NCBI GenBank assembly: GCA_905116865.2
Contig: CAJHNH020007645.1
Coordinates: 62,001 to 126,000 of the forward strand
Length of the DNA stretch: 64,000 bases
Direction: 5' to 3'
Source of the DNA: Candidula unifasciata
Lineage: Eukaryota > Mollusca > Gastropoda > Stylommatophora > Geomitridae
Positions 54,432 to 64,000 of the stretch are shown here, one piece after another. The position numbers and the translations under genes were made by a program. The notes under the pieces were generated by a model. That model was not told where the DNA came from and searched no databases. It saw nothing but the letters and a program-made list of their open reading frames with translations. Every line of letters begins with the position of its first letter. Position 1 is the stretch's first letter.

Positions 54432-55527
54432 TGATTGATTTGATTCAAGAACCGACATCACAGCACCCGGGGCATTCCCATAAGCGCCCCGCCTCCATCT
54501 TCAGCAGCTAGCGAAGAGTTCCGATACTAATGGTGCCAGTAGCTTTCTGATTAAATGTCCGTCTTGTCTTTCCTCTAAGCCTTGAGCTTCTGCCAGAACC
54601 TCTCGTCACCCCCAACTACATCAATCTCACCAAACTGTGGTGATCCATCTGCTCCTCCGCATTGTACACGCTCTCCCACAAGGCACTAACCACATCTGCC
54701 CTATCATGTAGCAGTATTCCACCAAGTTGTGCAGAGCCAGCCAGTCTGTCCGCCTGTTCATTTCCCAACACACCGGCGTGACCCGGTGAAAAAATCCAGA
54801 CAACACTCCTCACTCGTGTCCTCCGCAGCGAAGCATGCCACTCTGCACGAAGCATACCTGTTCTGATCTTCCTCAGCATGCTTTCTGAATCAGTTACAAT
54901 TACAATGTGTGTGTGTGTCGTGTTCTCTAGCAGCGGAAAGCTGCAGTGACCGCCTCCACCTCCATTCTTAAGCTGGATGTTGTGGTATCATATGCTAGGC
55001 TCTCCTGTACCAAACGTCGACCATTAACTTTTGCTAAAAATCCCCAAGCACTTCTTCTGCCTCTTGACACTGAACCGTCTGTGTAAATGATCAAATCCTC
55101 TGAGCGAGCATTATCTTGAATTAATTGCTCAATTTCCACCTCTGTGGCACCTGCTGGCCAGTCTCTGCATTCCCGGCTCAGCGTGATTATGACTCTACAC
55201 AAGTCTGACTGCGCCACTCCTCTCCTCGCCTAATGTTCTCAAGGATGCAAACCTGTCTGATTGTGTCTTCTGCCTGAGCCATCCATGACCTCCCTCTTAT
55301 CAGCCGCTAACCCTTAACTGCACCCAGAGCTTTATGCAGAGGGTGGTCTGTGTCTGCAGCTACCCTGAGATATCACTTCGCCTGCATCACCTTGTGCCTA
55401 CCTGCAACCGTCGGCAAACCAGGGGGGTATCGCATACACACCACTGGGGTGTCTCTGGTGCAACCCAGAATTACCCGCATAGCCGCGTTCTGTATGCGCT
55501 CTAGTTTGTCCATCTGACTCTTTGAGA
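54432..55527 (-). mobile_element. RNase H-bearing LINE, 5'-truncated with TSD
   Basis: Direct repeats CTTTTACATTT at 54421-54431 and 55528-55538 flank a minus-strand copy of about 1.1 kb. It encodes SQMDKLERIQNAAMRVILGC (RT thumb), then an RNase H domain in two frames: EDLIIYTDGSVSRGRRSAWG with MEVEAVTAAF, and WIFSPGHAGVLGNEQADRLA. The 3' UTR ends GGTGCTGTGATGTCGGTTC then CAAATCAATCAA. It is the reference copy for fragments at 15540, 17475, 24120, 57410 and 62130. Frame breaks make it inactive. Confidence 0.92.
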
Positions 55528-55674
55528 CTTTTACATTTACATAGGGTTTTACATTCTCTGGCATAGGGTGATCCTTTCTGTTGCTTTTTTTTTTTAAATC
55601 TGAGGTGTGGCCAAGAAGTTTTTTGCTACCATTTTATAGGGCTGGATCCAACCCGGATCAGTACGATAATAATA

Positions 55675-55935
55675 ATAATAATTCCCCGTGTGATTTTCGG
55701 GACCCCGTTATAAGGAAAACAATTATATAATAACTGCCTCCCCAACAAGCATGTCGTAAGAGTCAACTAATTGGGGGCTTCCTTCGAAGTCGGAGTGTAT
55801 ACGCCTCAGAGGCAAGGAACCAACAGTCTGCGTTCGAGTATGTCAGATATGTAAAACGGATGGGCATGCAACGCTCATGCTGTATACCAAGACTAAAGTC
55901 CAGAGGTGGACGAACAACCAGAAAAATTAGTGGTC
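55675..55935 (-). mobile_element. SINE-like repeat, family D (copy 8)
   Basis: Reverse copy with GCCTCAGAGGCAAGGAACCAAC, GTCTGCGTTCGAGTATGTCAG and AAGACTAAAGTCCAGAGGTGG. A G13 run follows at 55948-55961. AATAATAATAATA precedes it. Confidence 0.8.
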
Positions 55936-55961
55936 TTGTGGGTGTTGGGGGGGGGGGGGGT

Positions 55962-57405
55962 GTCAAGATGTCTGAACACCAAGGTGCTGGCACTTAGGAA
56001 CGCAACGTAAAATAGTGTTCTCGTATTTTCGTACATAAATTGTTTGATTGTTGCCAAGCTGATAAACATTTTGGGCGTTTTTCCACCTTATTTATGGTAA
56101 TAACGTGTGAACTCCAAGTTAAAAAAAAAAATATCTAAATTTAAAAAGAAAACGATATTTGCCCGTAAATAAAAAGAGCTAATAAAACAAAATAAGTAGC
56201 TCGTAATACTGGAAATTTAACCGTAATAATATTTAAGCATTCGCTGTGATTTCATAAAAGTTGTCGAAAATTAATAAATTAACGACAGTATCTGCAAATG
56301 GTCAGTGATAGCAATTGAAATAGCAGTTATACGTTATCGTGTATTTGAAATGCTTAATCTAATTAAACATAATTTTACTTTCATTTTTAAAAAATGGCAC
56401 AACTAGGTTACCGTACTTTTCACTGCAGTTCTACACGAATTCCTATAGCCCGCCAGTTGGATTCTCCGCACAGTCTATCCGTGTGTATAAGTATTGATAC
56501 GCCTTTTCTCCAAATCTGGCTAAGCTTTTGATGTTGCTAAACATACAGTAGACCAGAACAACATAGACCGTGGTTAGAATTACAATATTTAGAAGAATCT
56601 AAACAACAGGTGACAACCTAAATTGATTCACTTTGCAAAGTAAGTATTTTCCTTGTGTGACTGGTGTGTCTGGTTTAGTACACAAATGAATGGTGATCTT
56701 CTTTACACAAGGATAATTTCGTTGGGGTTTCTGACTGCTCTATTAGACCACATAAGTTGTACGTTGATGCTTTCAGCGACTTACTGCCTTTATTTAGAGG
56801 TGACAAGTTTCAATATTGACTTACCTCTAGTATCTTTAGCTTCTCTTTTATTCTTTCTTCATTCCCTTTTACTTCATTTATGTCGTTTTTTCTATCTCTT
56901 TCCTTTCTTTACGTCTGCTTTCTGTAATTCTTTCTGATTTTCTTTCTTTCCTTCTTTTTTTTTTTTCTGTCCTTATATTTTTATATATAAAGGCCTAGTT
57001 GGTTAGTGAATAAGTAGCAAATACCTTGACATCACATAAACCGAATCATAATACTTCCCTTCCTCCTCCCAGGTTATTTAGTAGAATTTTAATTTTTTTT
57101 TTTAATGCAAATATCATTAGAACATTAGCTTTTTGCAGTACTTTTTTTTTAAACAATTAAAATACTGATAGCGTGCAAATTTTAATTTCACAAAATAATA
57201 GAACGAAAACGTATATGTTTTGTCTGTAATGGTTAAGTTGGCGATTTTGTTCAGGTATCTCATTTCACAGGTGTTAATTTACCGTAGGCTAGCCTTTGAT
57301 CGTGTCTATGCCTGGCAAGGGTAGCACAGTGTGTGTTGGTATGAAAATGATGTTTATAATCCGTTTCTTTAAGTACAAAATCCATAGAAGATATTATTTC
57401 AATAC
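55962..57405. other. AT-rich region without features
   Basis: No coding motif. The frame at 56653-56937 is Leu/Phe/Ser-rich and hydrophobic, but it has no gene context. Confidence 0.5.
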
Positions 57406-57409
57406 ATAG

Positions 57410-57620
57410 ATAGATCATTATGGTCCTAGGAGAATGGCGCTGCGAGGAGTTACCAGGGGATCTAGCCGACGCGCAACACTCAGGGGAAGGATGAGGCGGA
57501 TATACAATCAGACGGTTACTGGTACCATCTGAATTAGAACTCTTCGCTTGCTGCTGAAGATGGGGACTGAGCACTTGGAGTGTCCCGGGTGCTGTGACGT
57601 CGATTCCTTATTCAACATTC
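57410..57620 (+). mobile_element. RNase H-bearing LINE 3' UTR fragment
   Basis: GAGGAGTTACCAGGGGATCTAGCCGACG, CAACACTCAGGGGAAGGATGAGGC, ATACAATCAGACGG and a terminal GGTGCTGTGACGTCGATTCC block match 62580-63040 and the reverse of 54432-54560. Confidence 0.8.
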
Positions 57621-58555
57621 AACCCATTTCCTGGCGGCTATACTTCCCTTTGGATTTTTTCATATAACGGCTCCAGTTGGTATATAAGTGTTTGATTCGC
57701 TAACAACTTGTTTCTATTTTCCGATCTATAATCCCGTCCTCCGAAAATATACTTCGTTGATATTTAAAGACTTTAACTTGCTTCAGATAAGTACCATTCA
57801 GTCTTATAAGTAGCAGACTAGAAAACTGACTTACACTGCTTCAGTTTTAGTCAATTTAACTTTCGTGTTTTATCTTTTGCATGTTGAACTAAGCCTCTCA
57901 AAATGGTGTTGCATTCCACTCTCCTCGCTGTAGAACCGACACTGGTCGTCTGCAAATAATTGGTCGTTTATTCTGTGTGGATCTAATTCTTCCTCTGGAA
58001 TGTAATCCTCCTTACTGTGTTAATATTTTGGGGTCGACTGCTTTAAATCAGGATTGCTCATTCTACATTATGGTTGTCCTAAATTAAGGCGATTGTTTAG
58101 TTTTGTGAGAAATATCGGGTGTCTACAGAACATTTTATCACGAACAATAAGGAGCTGTTAGAGCAGACGAAGAAGCAATAGATTAGTTTAGATTGCAGAA
58201 CAAAGTAATACTGCGTAGTATACTTTGACCATGCTTTTTAACATCCCGGCAAAAAGCATAAGGAAAAATGAAGTAACAAATAAATAAACACAGTTACGAT
58301 ATCTATGACAATTATAAATTACTCGTAATTAACATTAACCCAATTCCAGAACTCAGACAAACAGATGATATAATTGTCCACTGACACAACCATATGGACT
58401 AGAGTAGCTAATGTGACGTAAGTTTGTGCGCTGGCACCTTTTCGTCTTTCCAGATGTTAGTGTTATATTGTGCAATGGGGAGGCATGGGAGTTACAGTAT
58501 GACTAGCAACATTCGCTTGTGTTAAGAAACGTCTACCAGAGTTAGAGCATGGGAT
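57621..58555. other. Spacer without recognised features
   Basis: AT-rich. A faint reverse LINE similarity (TTCGTTGATATTTAAAGACTTTAAC, CTGCAAATAATTGGTCG) at 57720-58000 suggests an eroded RT region, but nothing solid. Confidence 0.4.
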
Positions 58556-58559
58556 TTCA

Positions 58560-59930
58560 GAATCGTTGATGCCATCCCATATATTTTGATGCACATCTTC
58601 TCAGACAATCAGCTCTCAACCTATCTGCAGTATTGTTTTCCTGTTTTCCCAGTCGCTTCCTGGTTTTCCTTGGCATGCTGATCCCACGAAGCAACCTCAA
58701 TACCTGCATCATTCATGTTTTGCGCGCACTTATTTTTAAAAAGTAGTAGAGGACGACCTCGACATCCTCTACCCATATGTAAGTCCCCACAGAGTATCTC
58801 TTTAGGGACTCTTCGCCACTCTCCAAGTGACCCAGCCACCTGAGCCTTCGTAGACTGTGCATTAAGAAGACTGTTGTAACACCTGCTCTTTCCAATACCT
58901 CATTGTTTGTGATCTTGTCTTGCTTCTTAATGCCAAGTATTTTTTTGTTCTTAGACATCGCATGTGAAGTCTATTTAATCGCTTCTTTTGGTGGAATAAG
59001 CTGACCAAGTTTCACTGCCATAGAGAAGAGTGCTCAGAACATAATATAATGATAGCACAAGAGTTTTTGTTTTATTCGTGAGCTTTTTGTTTTCCCAAAC
59101 TTTTTTTTAAAATCACGTCATTGTTGTTGCTACCTTACCTGTCCTGATGTAGATATTTTGGTCTTAGCGATATTTTGTTATTCGTTGTTGATCCCACATA
59201 TACAAACTGGTCAACTGTCTGCAGATCTTCACGATCAGTGTTGACCTATGTCTAAGGTTGACCTATGTCTAAGGTTGACCTATGTCTAATGTTGACCTAT
59301 GTCTAAGGTTGACCTATGTCTAATGTTGACCTATGTCTAAGGTTGACCTATGTCTAATGTTGACCTATGTCTAATGTTGACCTATGTCTAATGTTGACCT
59401 ATGTCTAATGTTGACCTATGTCTAAGGTTGACCTATGTCTAATGTTGACCTATGTCTAAGGTTGACCTATGTCTAATGTTGACCTATGTCTAAGGTTGAC
59501 CTATATCTAATGTTGACATATGTCTATCATTAGCACCTGTGTTTCTTCTTTTTGGTAATTGTTGGTTCAAATTTACAGCATGCATCAACATATCCTGATA
59601 GTATACAGTCCACTTCCTCCTTTGACTAGGTGGTAACTGCAGTATCATCTGCAAACAGCAGCTCTCTGAAACCTTCCTTATCCTGGTTTTGGCTTTTGGC
59701 TCACGAGCGATGAAGAGGCTGCTGTCAAATCGAGAATGGATGACCATACCACCCATCTGATCGAAAGGCATATTTCAAAGGAAGTGACAAGTAAATTTCA
59801 AACAGGATATGAGCAGCTAAACATCCATGCTTCACACTGTTCTTGATGACAAACTCCTCCCGATGTGTCACCGTCAAAACCGATTATGTCTTTCAATTAC
59901 GTTTTTCAAACCTGTGTAAAACTAAGTAAT
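58560..59930 (-). mobile_element. Degraded RT-bearing LINE with minisatellite inside
   Basis: Minus-strand pieces: RIRKVSESCCLQMILQLPPSQRRKW (59580-59690), a decayed FADD-region; then, 3' of the array, KNKKILGIKKQDKITNNEVLE and LRRLRWLGHLESGEESLKR (58713-58958), the RTE-type tail; then DWEAT remnants. The 17-bp array at 59240-59520 sits between RT and tail. Confidence 0.65.
59240..59520. repeat. 17-bp minisatellite
   Basis: About 16 units of TTGACCTATGTCTAAGG / TTGACCTATGTCTAATG. The two unit types are interspersed. It lies inside the LINE remnant. Confidence 0.97.
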
Positions 59931-60044
59931 GCTCGCTCTTTTAAATTTGCTTGAACCCCACCCCCCCCCTCCCCCCCACAACCTAATAAAGCGTTTTATC
60001 TCCGCCTTACCCCTCCCACACCCTGGTTGAGCCTACGGATTTAT

Positions 60045-60780
60045 TGTATCATCAAAACATTAAAAGAGAAAGGAAGCTGAGATACCTGGGTATCACTTTA
60101 GATAGAAACTTATCCTTCAGGGATCATATAGAGGCAGTTGTGGTAAAATGCCAAAAAAAGGACTCAATGCACAATTTATTATAGCAATGGATATGACACA
60201 AAGATTGTTGGTAACACTGTTCCAGCATTAGACCCTGTCAGAAATAGATTATGGAGTTGGTATACTTACCATATCAAGGTGTCAGCTGATTAAACTTGAA
60301 CGTATACACGATGAAGCCAGGAGGGTGATTCTGGAAAGTACAAGAGCTACCCTGGTAGTAAGCATACGAAATATACTTGCACTGCTGACTATCACAGATA
60401 GGCTCAAAGTGCTGCAAGCAAAGTCAAATTCAGATTAGCCGTAGATAAGAAACACCTCCTACATGAAACCCTAGACAGAGCTAAGAGTCACAGACAGAAA
60501 AGAGAAAAGTCTTGGATGCGTAACGGCTTAATAACATTGGGCGAGGGGAGGAGTAGGTCAGAATGCCCCAGCAAAAGTCAGACTTGTGTAGGGTTTTGTT
60601 CTCACTTGGCTGTGGTGCAGAGACTGACCAGAGGGTGCAGAAGTTTTACAATTGATTGAAAACTATACTCGTCCAGGTAATGTGATAATATGAACAGATG
60701 GCTCTTTGTTAAGAGTAGCCGAAGCGTACTGAGGGTCTTTTCAAAAGTGAACAGACGTTGCTTAGTGCAGCAAAGCCTAG
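60045..60780 (+). mobile_element. RNase H-class LINE, RT thumb fragment
   Basis: + strand pieces RKLRYLGITLDRNLSFRDHI, LIKLERIHDEARRVILESTRA and ITDRLKVLQAKSN match the thumb segment of the elements at 51625-52122 and 55373-55527. A decayed TDGSL..RVAEAY (RNase H start) follows at 60696. Many stops. Confidence 0.75.
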
Positions 60781-60889
60781 TATACTTCTTCTTCTTCTTC
60801 TCTTCCACATTGTACTTTATCAAAGTGTCGAGGGGAGATGTAACAATCGTTGATGAGCTCTATCAAGAGCACTATTAAGAATAATGTTC

Positions 60890-62125
60890 ATTTCTGTAAG
60901 GCCATCACTCCGAAACATTCCACTCGCTCTTTACCCGTTGTAACGTTATAGCGTGGCTCGCTGAGGCAGATAGTACCAGGGCATTTTTGTTAGGTGTCCA
61001 AACCACTTTTTTTTTTTTTTTTTTTTTTTGTTCTTTAATGATCTGTAACACTGGCTTTATTCCTAACATTCGTCTGATTTCGTGATTTCGAATTCTGTCT
61101 TTCTTTGACACTTCTGCAGCTCATTTAAGACATTTATTTAATCTCTGTTGTCAAAATTTTACGTTCATTGAAGGATGTAAGTGTCCACGTCTGGTACTGA
61201 TAGCAAAGTTTTGGCCAAAAATTAGTTCTGATAAGATTTACATTAGTACTCGGGGGTATCTGCTTGTTTGTCAACAGGGGAGATAGTTGCCCATTACTTG
61301 ATTAGCTTTGGCACATCTCGAGCTGATTTCTCTGTCGTTTTCCGTCGGATGTGAAAATTGATCTCAAATACTTAAATTTCTCTGTTTGTCTCAGGGTGTT
61401 GTTTTTTTAAATTTTTTTTTCTCAACTGTTTTTTTGTCTTCCTATCACCATTGTCTCTGTCTTCGTAGTGTTTCTCTTCATATTATATTCCTCCCCTTTG
61501 TTACTAATTTGATTTAGGTGGTTCTGTAGGCATTCCGTACTTTTTGCTATGAGTACCTTGTCGTCGGCGAATAGTAATTCTGTAATATCTTCTTCATGAT
61601 TGAGGTTTGTTTCCTTACATATGGTATCCATGTATGTTATAAAAAGAAGCGGTGAAAGTACACTGCAATGACGCAAACCAGAGTTCACCATAACAGTTTT
61701 TGACAGTCCTGCCTTTGATCTTATGCAGCATTTACCACATCTGTACAGGCTTTTGCAAATATTAAAGAGATGATTGCTGATGACCTTATTCCCATACATT
61801 CACACAACATATTCCTGTCGACTCTAACAAAGGCTTTTTCTTTTTCTATGAAAGTCAACAAACATGCCTTTTCGTGTTCTATTGTTCTCTCTGATAGTTG
61901 TCTCAGTGTATAAATGGTATCTGTGCAACTTCAGTTTCGTCGAAAGCCCATCTGTGTTTCTGAAAGTTGATACTCTATCAATGGTCTCAGCCTTTTTTCG
62001 ATGATCTTAACATACATTTTCGCAGTGTGACTGAGAAGTGATATTCCTCTGTTATTAGTACATTCCCTCTTACTTCCTTTATTTTTCCATAGCGGGACGA
62101 TGACAACAGTATGCCAATCTGATGG
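60890..62125 (-). mobile_element. LINE with RT remnants, minus strand
   Basis: The frame 61422-61799 has SVLSPLLFITYMDTICKE, then ITELLFADDKVLIA (catalytic FADD) and YNMKRNTTKTETMVIGR. The fragment 60905-61111 (KKDRIRNHEIRRMLGIKPVL) is the tail, and a poly-T interruption at 61010-61029 breaks it. Upstream coding (QMGFRRN..) is visible to about 62000. It is related to, but clearly diverged from, the element at 31460-32670. Confidence 0.8.
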
Positions 62126-62129
62126 TGTT

Positions 62130-63050
62130 TCTTGATTTTCTCATGCCACCTGAAAAATTATCTTCAACCATATCGCTCCCACTTCTCCTGCTGCCTTGAT
62201 GGCAAAACTGGTATACGATACCACAATATCTGGTTTAAGAATGGAGGTGGAGGCAGCCTCTGCAGCCTTTCGTTTGACAATCAGCTGTACACACATGTCG
62301 TAATTGCAATCGAATCACAGAGCATGTTGAGAAAGATTGGGACCAGTATGCTCCATGAAGAGTGGCAAGCATCGATTCAGAGTTTTCGGGTAGTTAGCGT
62401 CTTTTGGATATTTTCTCTAGGATATGCCGGTGTATTCTAAAACGAACAGCCAGATTCACTGGCTGGTTCTGGACAACCTGGTGGTGAATTGATACATGAC
62501 AAGCTAGATGTTGTAATGCTCATTTGGAGGCGAGTGAACAGTGCGGAAGCATAGATGGATCATCATGGTCTGATAAGAACGTTACTGTGAGGAGTGACTA
62601 GGGAATCTGGTCGACGATCAGCACTCAAGGGAAAGGTGACACGGATCTACAATCAGACTGCTATTTAAAAAAAAACGTAAAGTTCCCTTTTCACGCCTTT
62701 CGGCCTTTCGGGCATATGGGCAGAGCGTCCCATATTTTTACAGACCATCAGCACTCTGTGGGTAATGTGGTCAGCATTACGCCGGCTGTCTTTACTTTCC
62801 CAGGACAGCCCATCCTGGTACCCATTTTAGGCTGGGTCGACCTGCGACGTCCTATACCACGACAAAAATCCACGAAGCCTGCAGAGGGTTTCGATCGCGG
62901 TATGCTGGCTTACGAGTCGGACTCGCCACGGACGCCGCTGCTATTGGTAGCATTGAAATTGGAACTCTGCGCTTGCTGCTGAAGATGGGGACGGAGCGCT
63001 TATATGAATGTCCAGAGTGTTGTGATGTCGATTCTGAATTAAACATTAGT
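62130..63050 (+). mobile_element. RNase H-bearing LINE 3' copy with nested SINE C
   Basis: It contains SMLRKIGTSMLHEEWQASIQ and VFWIFSLGYAGVF (RNase H end), GSGQPGGELIHDKLDVV, and then the family 3' UTR. The UTR is split by a SINE C at about 62655-62945 and resumes as GAAATTGGAACTCTGCGCTTGC, ending GTGTTGTGATGTCGATTCTGAATTAAAC. Confidence 0.88.
62655..62945 (-). mobile_element. tRNA-derived SINE family C (copy 6), nested
   Basis: A full reverse copy (GTCAGCATTACGCCGGCTGTC, GGCTGGGTCGACCTGCG, head with GGACTCGCCACGGACGCC). CTGCTATT direct repeats flank it, with an A9 stretch at the tail side. It is younger than the host LINE. Confidence 0.85.
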
Positions 63051-63112
63051 ATCTCATGGAATTAGAAATTACACATTTTTGTTTCGTTTTAGTCCTTATT
63101 TTATGTTTAAAC

Positions 63113-63300
63113 CAGTGATTCCCAAATTGTGCGCCGCGGCGCCCAGGGTAGCCGCGACCTCTTCACCGGGGGTGCCGCGAAATATTCCAAGATACACGAG
63201 TTTACACACGATTAGTCATACTTTTACTTAGGTTAGTGCGCTGTGGAAAAACTGTAACTGAAGAAATGCGCCGCAACTAAGACAAGTTTGGGAAACACTG
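63113..63300. mobile_element. 188-bp hAT-type MITE
   Basis: Inverted termini are CAGTGATTCCCAAA and, in reverse, CAGTGTTTCCCAAA. Exact 8-bp target duplication GTTTAAAC at 63105-63112 and 63301-63308. The subterminal GCGCCGCGGCGCCC palindrome and GC-rich interior (to 63180) are unlike the AT-rich surroundings. No coding capacity. Confidence 0.93.
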
Positions 63301-63308
63301 GTTTAAAC

Positions 63309-63720
63309 TGTACTATGATAACCAAAGACTTTTGAAACGAGGAGTGGCTGATCAAACGTATAGGAACGTAGGGTTCTACAGCGGGAGACCCAGGTTCGAA
63401 TCTTTGGTAGGGTTATGGAAAACACTAGCCATGCAACCTTAACTGATCAGGCTAAAAGAACCCCCTGTGAACACTATAACAATGGTGAATATACAAGCGA
63501 TAATAGCATTTTTTATTTTTTATTTCAAAACAACTGGAAATAGTATCAATTGGATTTGGGTATAGACCTACATAAAATTCAAAAACAGAACGAATATCAT
63601 GTGTCCAAAAAAAAAAAATCATTAGTTTTAAAAAATAAATGCTTGACAATTTTAATATTTTTTGAAAGTTCTCCGAAAAAAAAATGTTAGCGAGAATGTA
63701 AGCAGTAATTTCTCCTCGAT
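63309..63720. other. Spacer with isolated tRNA-like B box
   Basis: A head-like segment GAGTGGCTGATCAAACG..CCCAGGTTCGAATCTTTGG (B box GGTTCGAATC) lies at 63340-63405, probably an orphan SINE head. The rest is AT-rich. Confidence 0.5.
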
Positions 63721-63732
63721 ATGTCCAGGTAA

Positions 63733-63987
63733 AAGGAGGCTTTTCCACTTCTTCGGGCGTATTGGGCATAGAGGGCTAGATACATTTTTTATAGCCAAGT
63801 CGGCACTCGTTGGGTGATGGGTTCAATATCACGCCGGCCGCCTTTACTTCCGAGAACTATACCTTGAACCCAAAAAGGCTGGGTCGACCTGAAAGCCAGG
63901 ATCATTTAAGAAAAAAGTCTGGCTCCGTCAGAACCCGAACCAACGATCCGCAGGCGATCGTCTAGCCGCTACACCACAACGGCTACC
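63733..63987 (-). mobile_element. tRNA-derived SINE family C (copy 7), full length
   Basis: Flanked by exact 12-bp direct repeats ATGTCCAGGTAA (63721-63732 and 63988-63999). The head on the minus strand reads GTTGTGGTGTAGCGGCTAGACG (A box TGGTGTAGCGG), then GGTTCGGGTTC. The body has CACGCCGGCCGCCTTTACTTCC and the tail has CTTCGGGCGTATTGGGCATAG. This is the reference copy of family C. Confidence 0.95.
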
Positions 63988-64000
63988 ATGTCCAGGTAAG

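Noticed and set aside
56653..56937. Hydrophobic 94-codon protein
   Set aside because: The composition follows a T/C-rich stretch, with no motif, homologue or splice context.

Overview
This window comes from an animal nuclear genome. It is AT-rich and gene-poor, with GT-AG introns, many non-LTR retrotransposons, tRNA-derived SINEs, hAT DNA transposons and long tandem arrays. The repeat mix suggests an invertebrate, and I lean towards a mollusc or another lophotrochozoan. That placement is inference, because no sequence here is diagnostic of species.

I can defend one host gene. The 3' part of EDC3 (enhancer of mRNA-decapping protein 3) lies on the + strand at about 1783-12225. Five coding exons were located by translation: 1783-2139, 4541-4715, 6178-6395, 8087-8258 and 12060-12225. 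Each has a canonical AG acceptor and, except the last, a GT donor. All four junctions keep the reading frame, and together they give 361 residues and a stop. They encode the FDF domain and a complete EDC3-type YjeF-N domain. The 5' exons, including the LSm domain, must lie left of the window. EDC3 is a P-body scaffold that promotes DCP1/DCP2 decapping and binds DDX6/Me31B. Its introns are full of SINEs, retroelement tails and a 388-bp tandem duplication.

From about 12.3 kb to 64 kb I see no convincing host gene. The sequence is layered mobile DNA. (i) There are many 5'-truncated non-LTR elements of at least four kinds: a Jockey-like tail with RNase H and a Cys/His knuckle; an RNase H-bearing I/Jockey-like group; RTE/BovB-like tails ending near a GGCTCGGAATG motif; and a separate RT family with an ACAAG tail. 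(ii) There are several tRNA-headed SINE families, labelled A, B, C and D here, plus minor ones. Several copies have visible target-site duplications. (iii) Three hAT-type elements have exact 8-bp target duplications: 29588-30720 (carrying a retroelement fragment), 45479-48035 (with decayed transposase) and 63113-63300 (a MITE). (iv) There are tandem arrays with unit lengths of 65, 63, 23, 25, 59, 26 and 17 bp, plus long CT, ATAC, TA, CTT and poly-C tracts.

The most notable features are structural. Some minisatellites seem to have grown out of retroelement tails or inside retroelements. A 63-bp array carries nine CACGTG E-boxes. A 25-bp array has a 9-unit higher-order repeat. An hAT element has packaged a retrotransposon 3' segment. 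Nested insertions give a relative chronology. I found no CRISPR array, operon, true tRNA/rRNA gene or clear new protein system.
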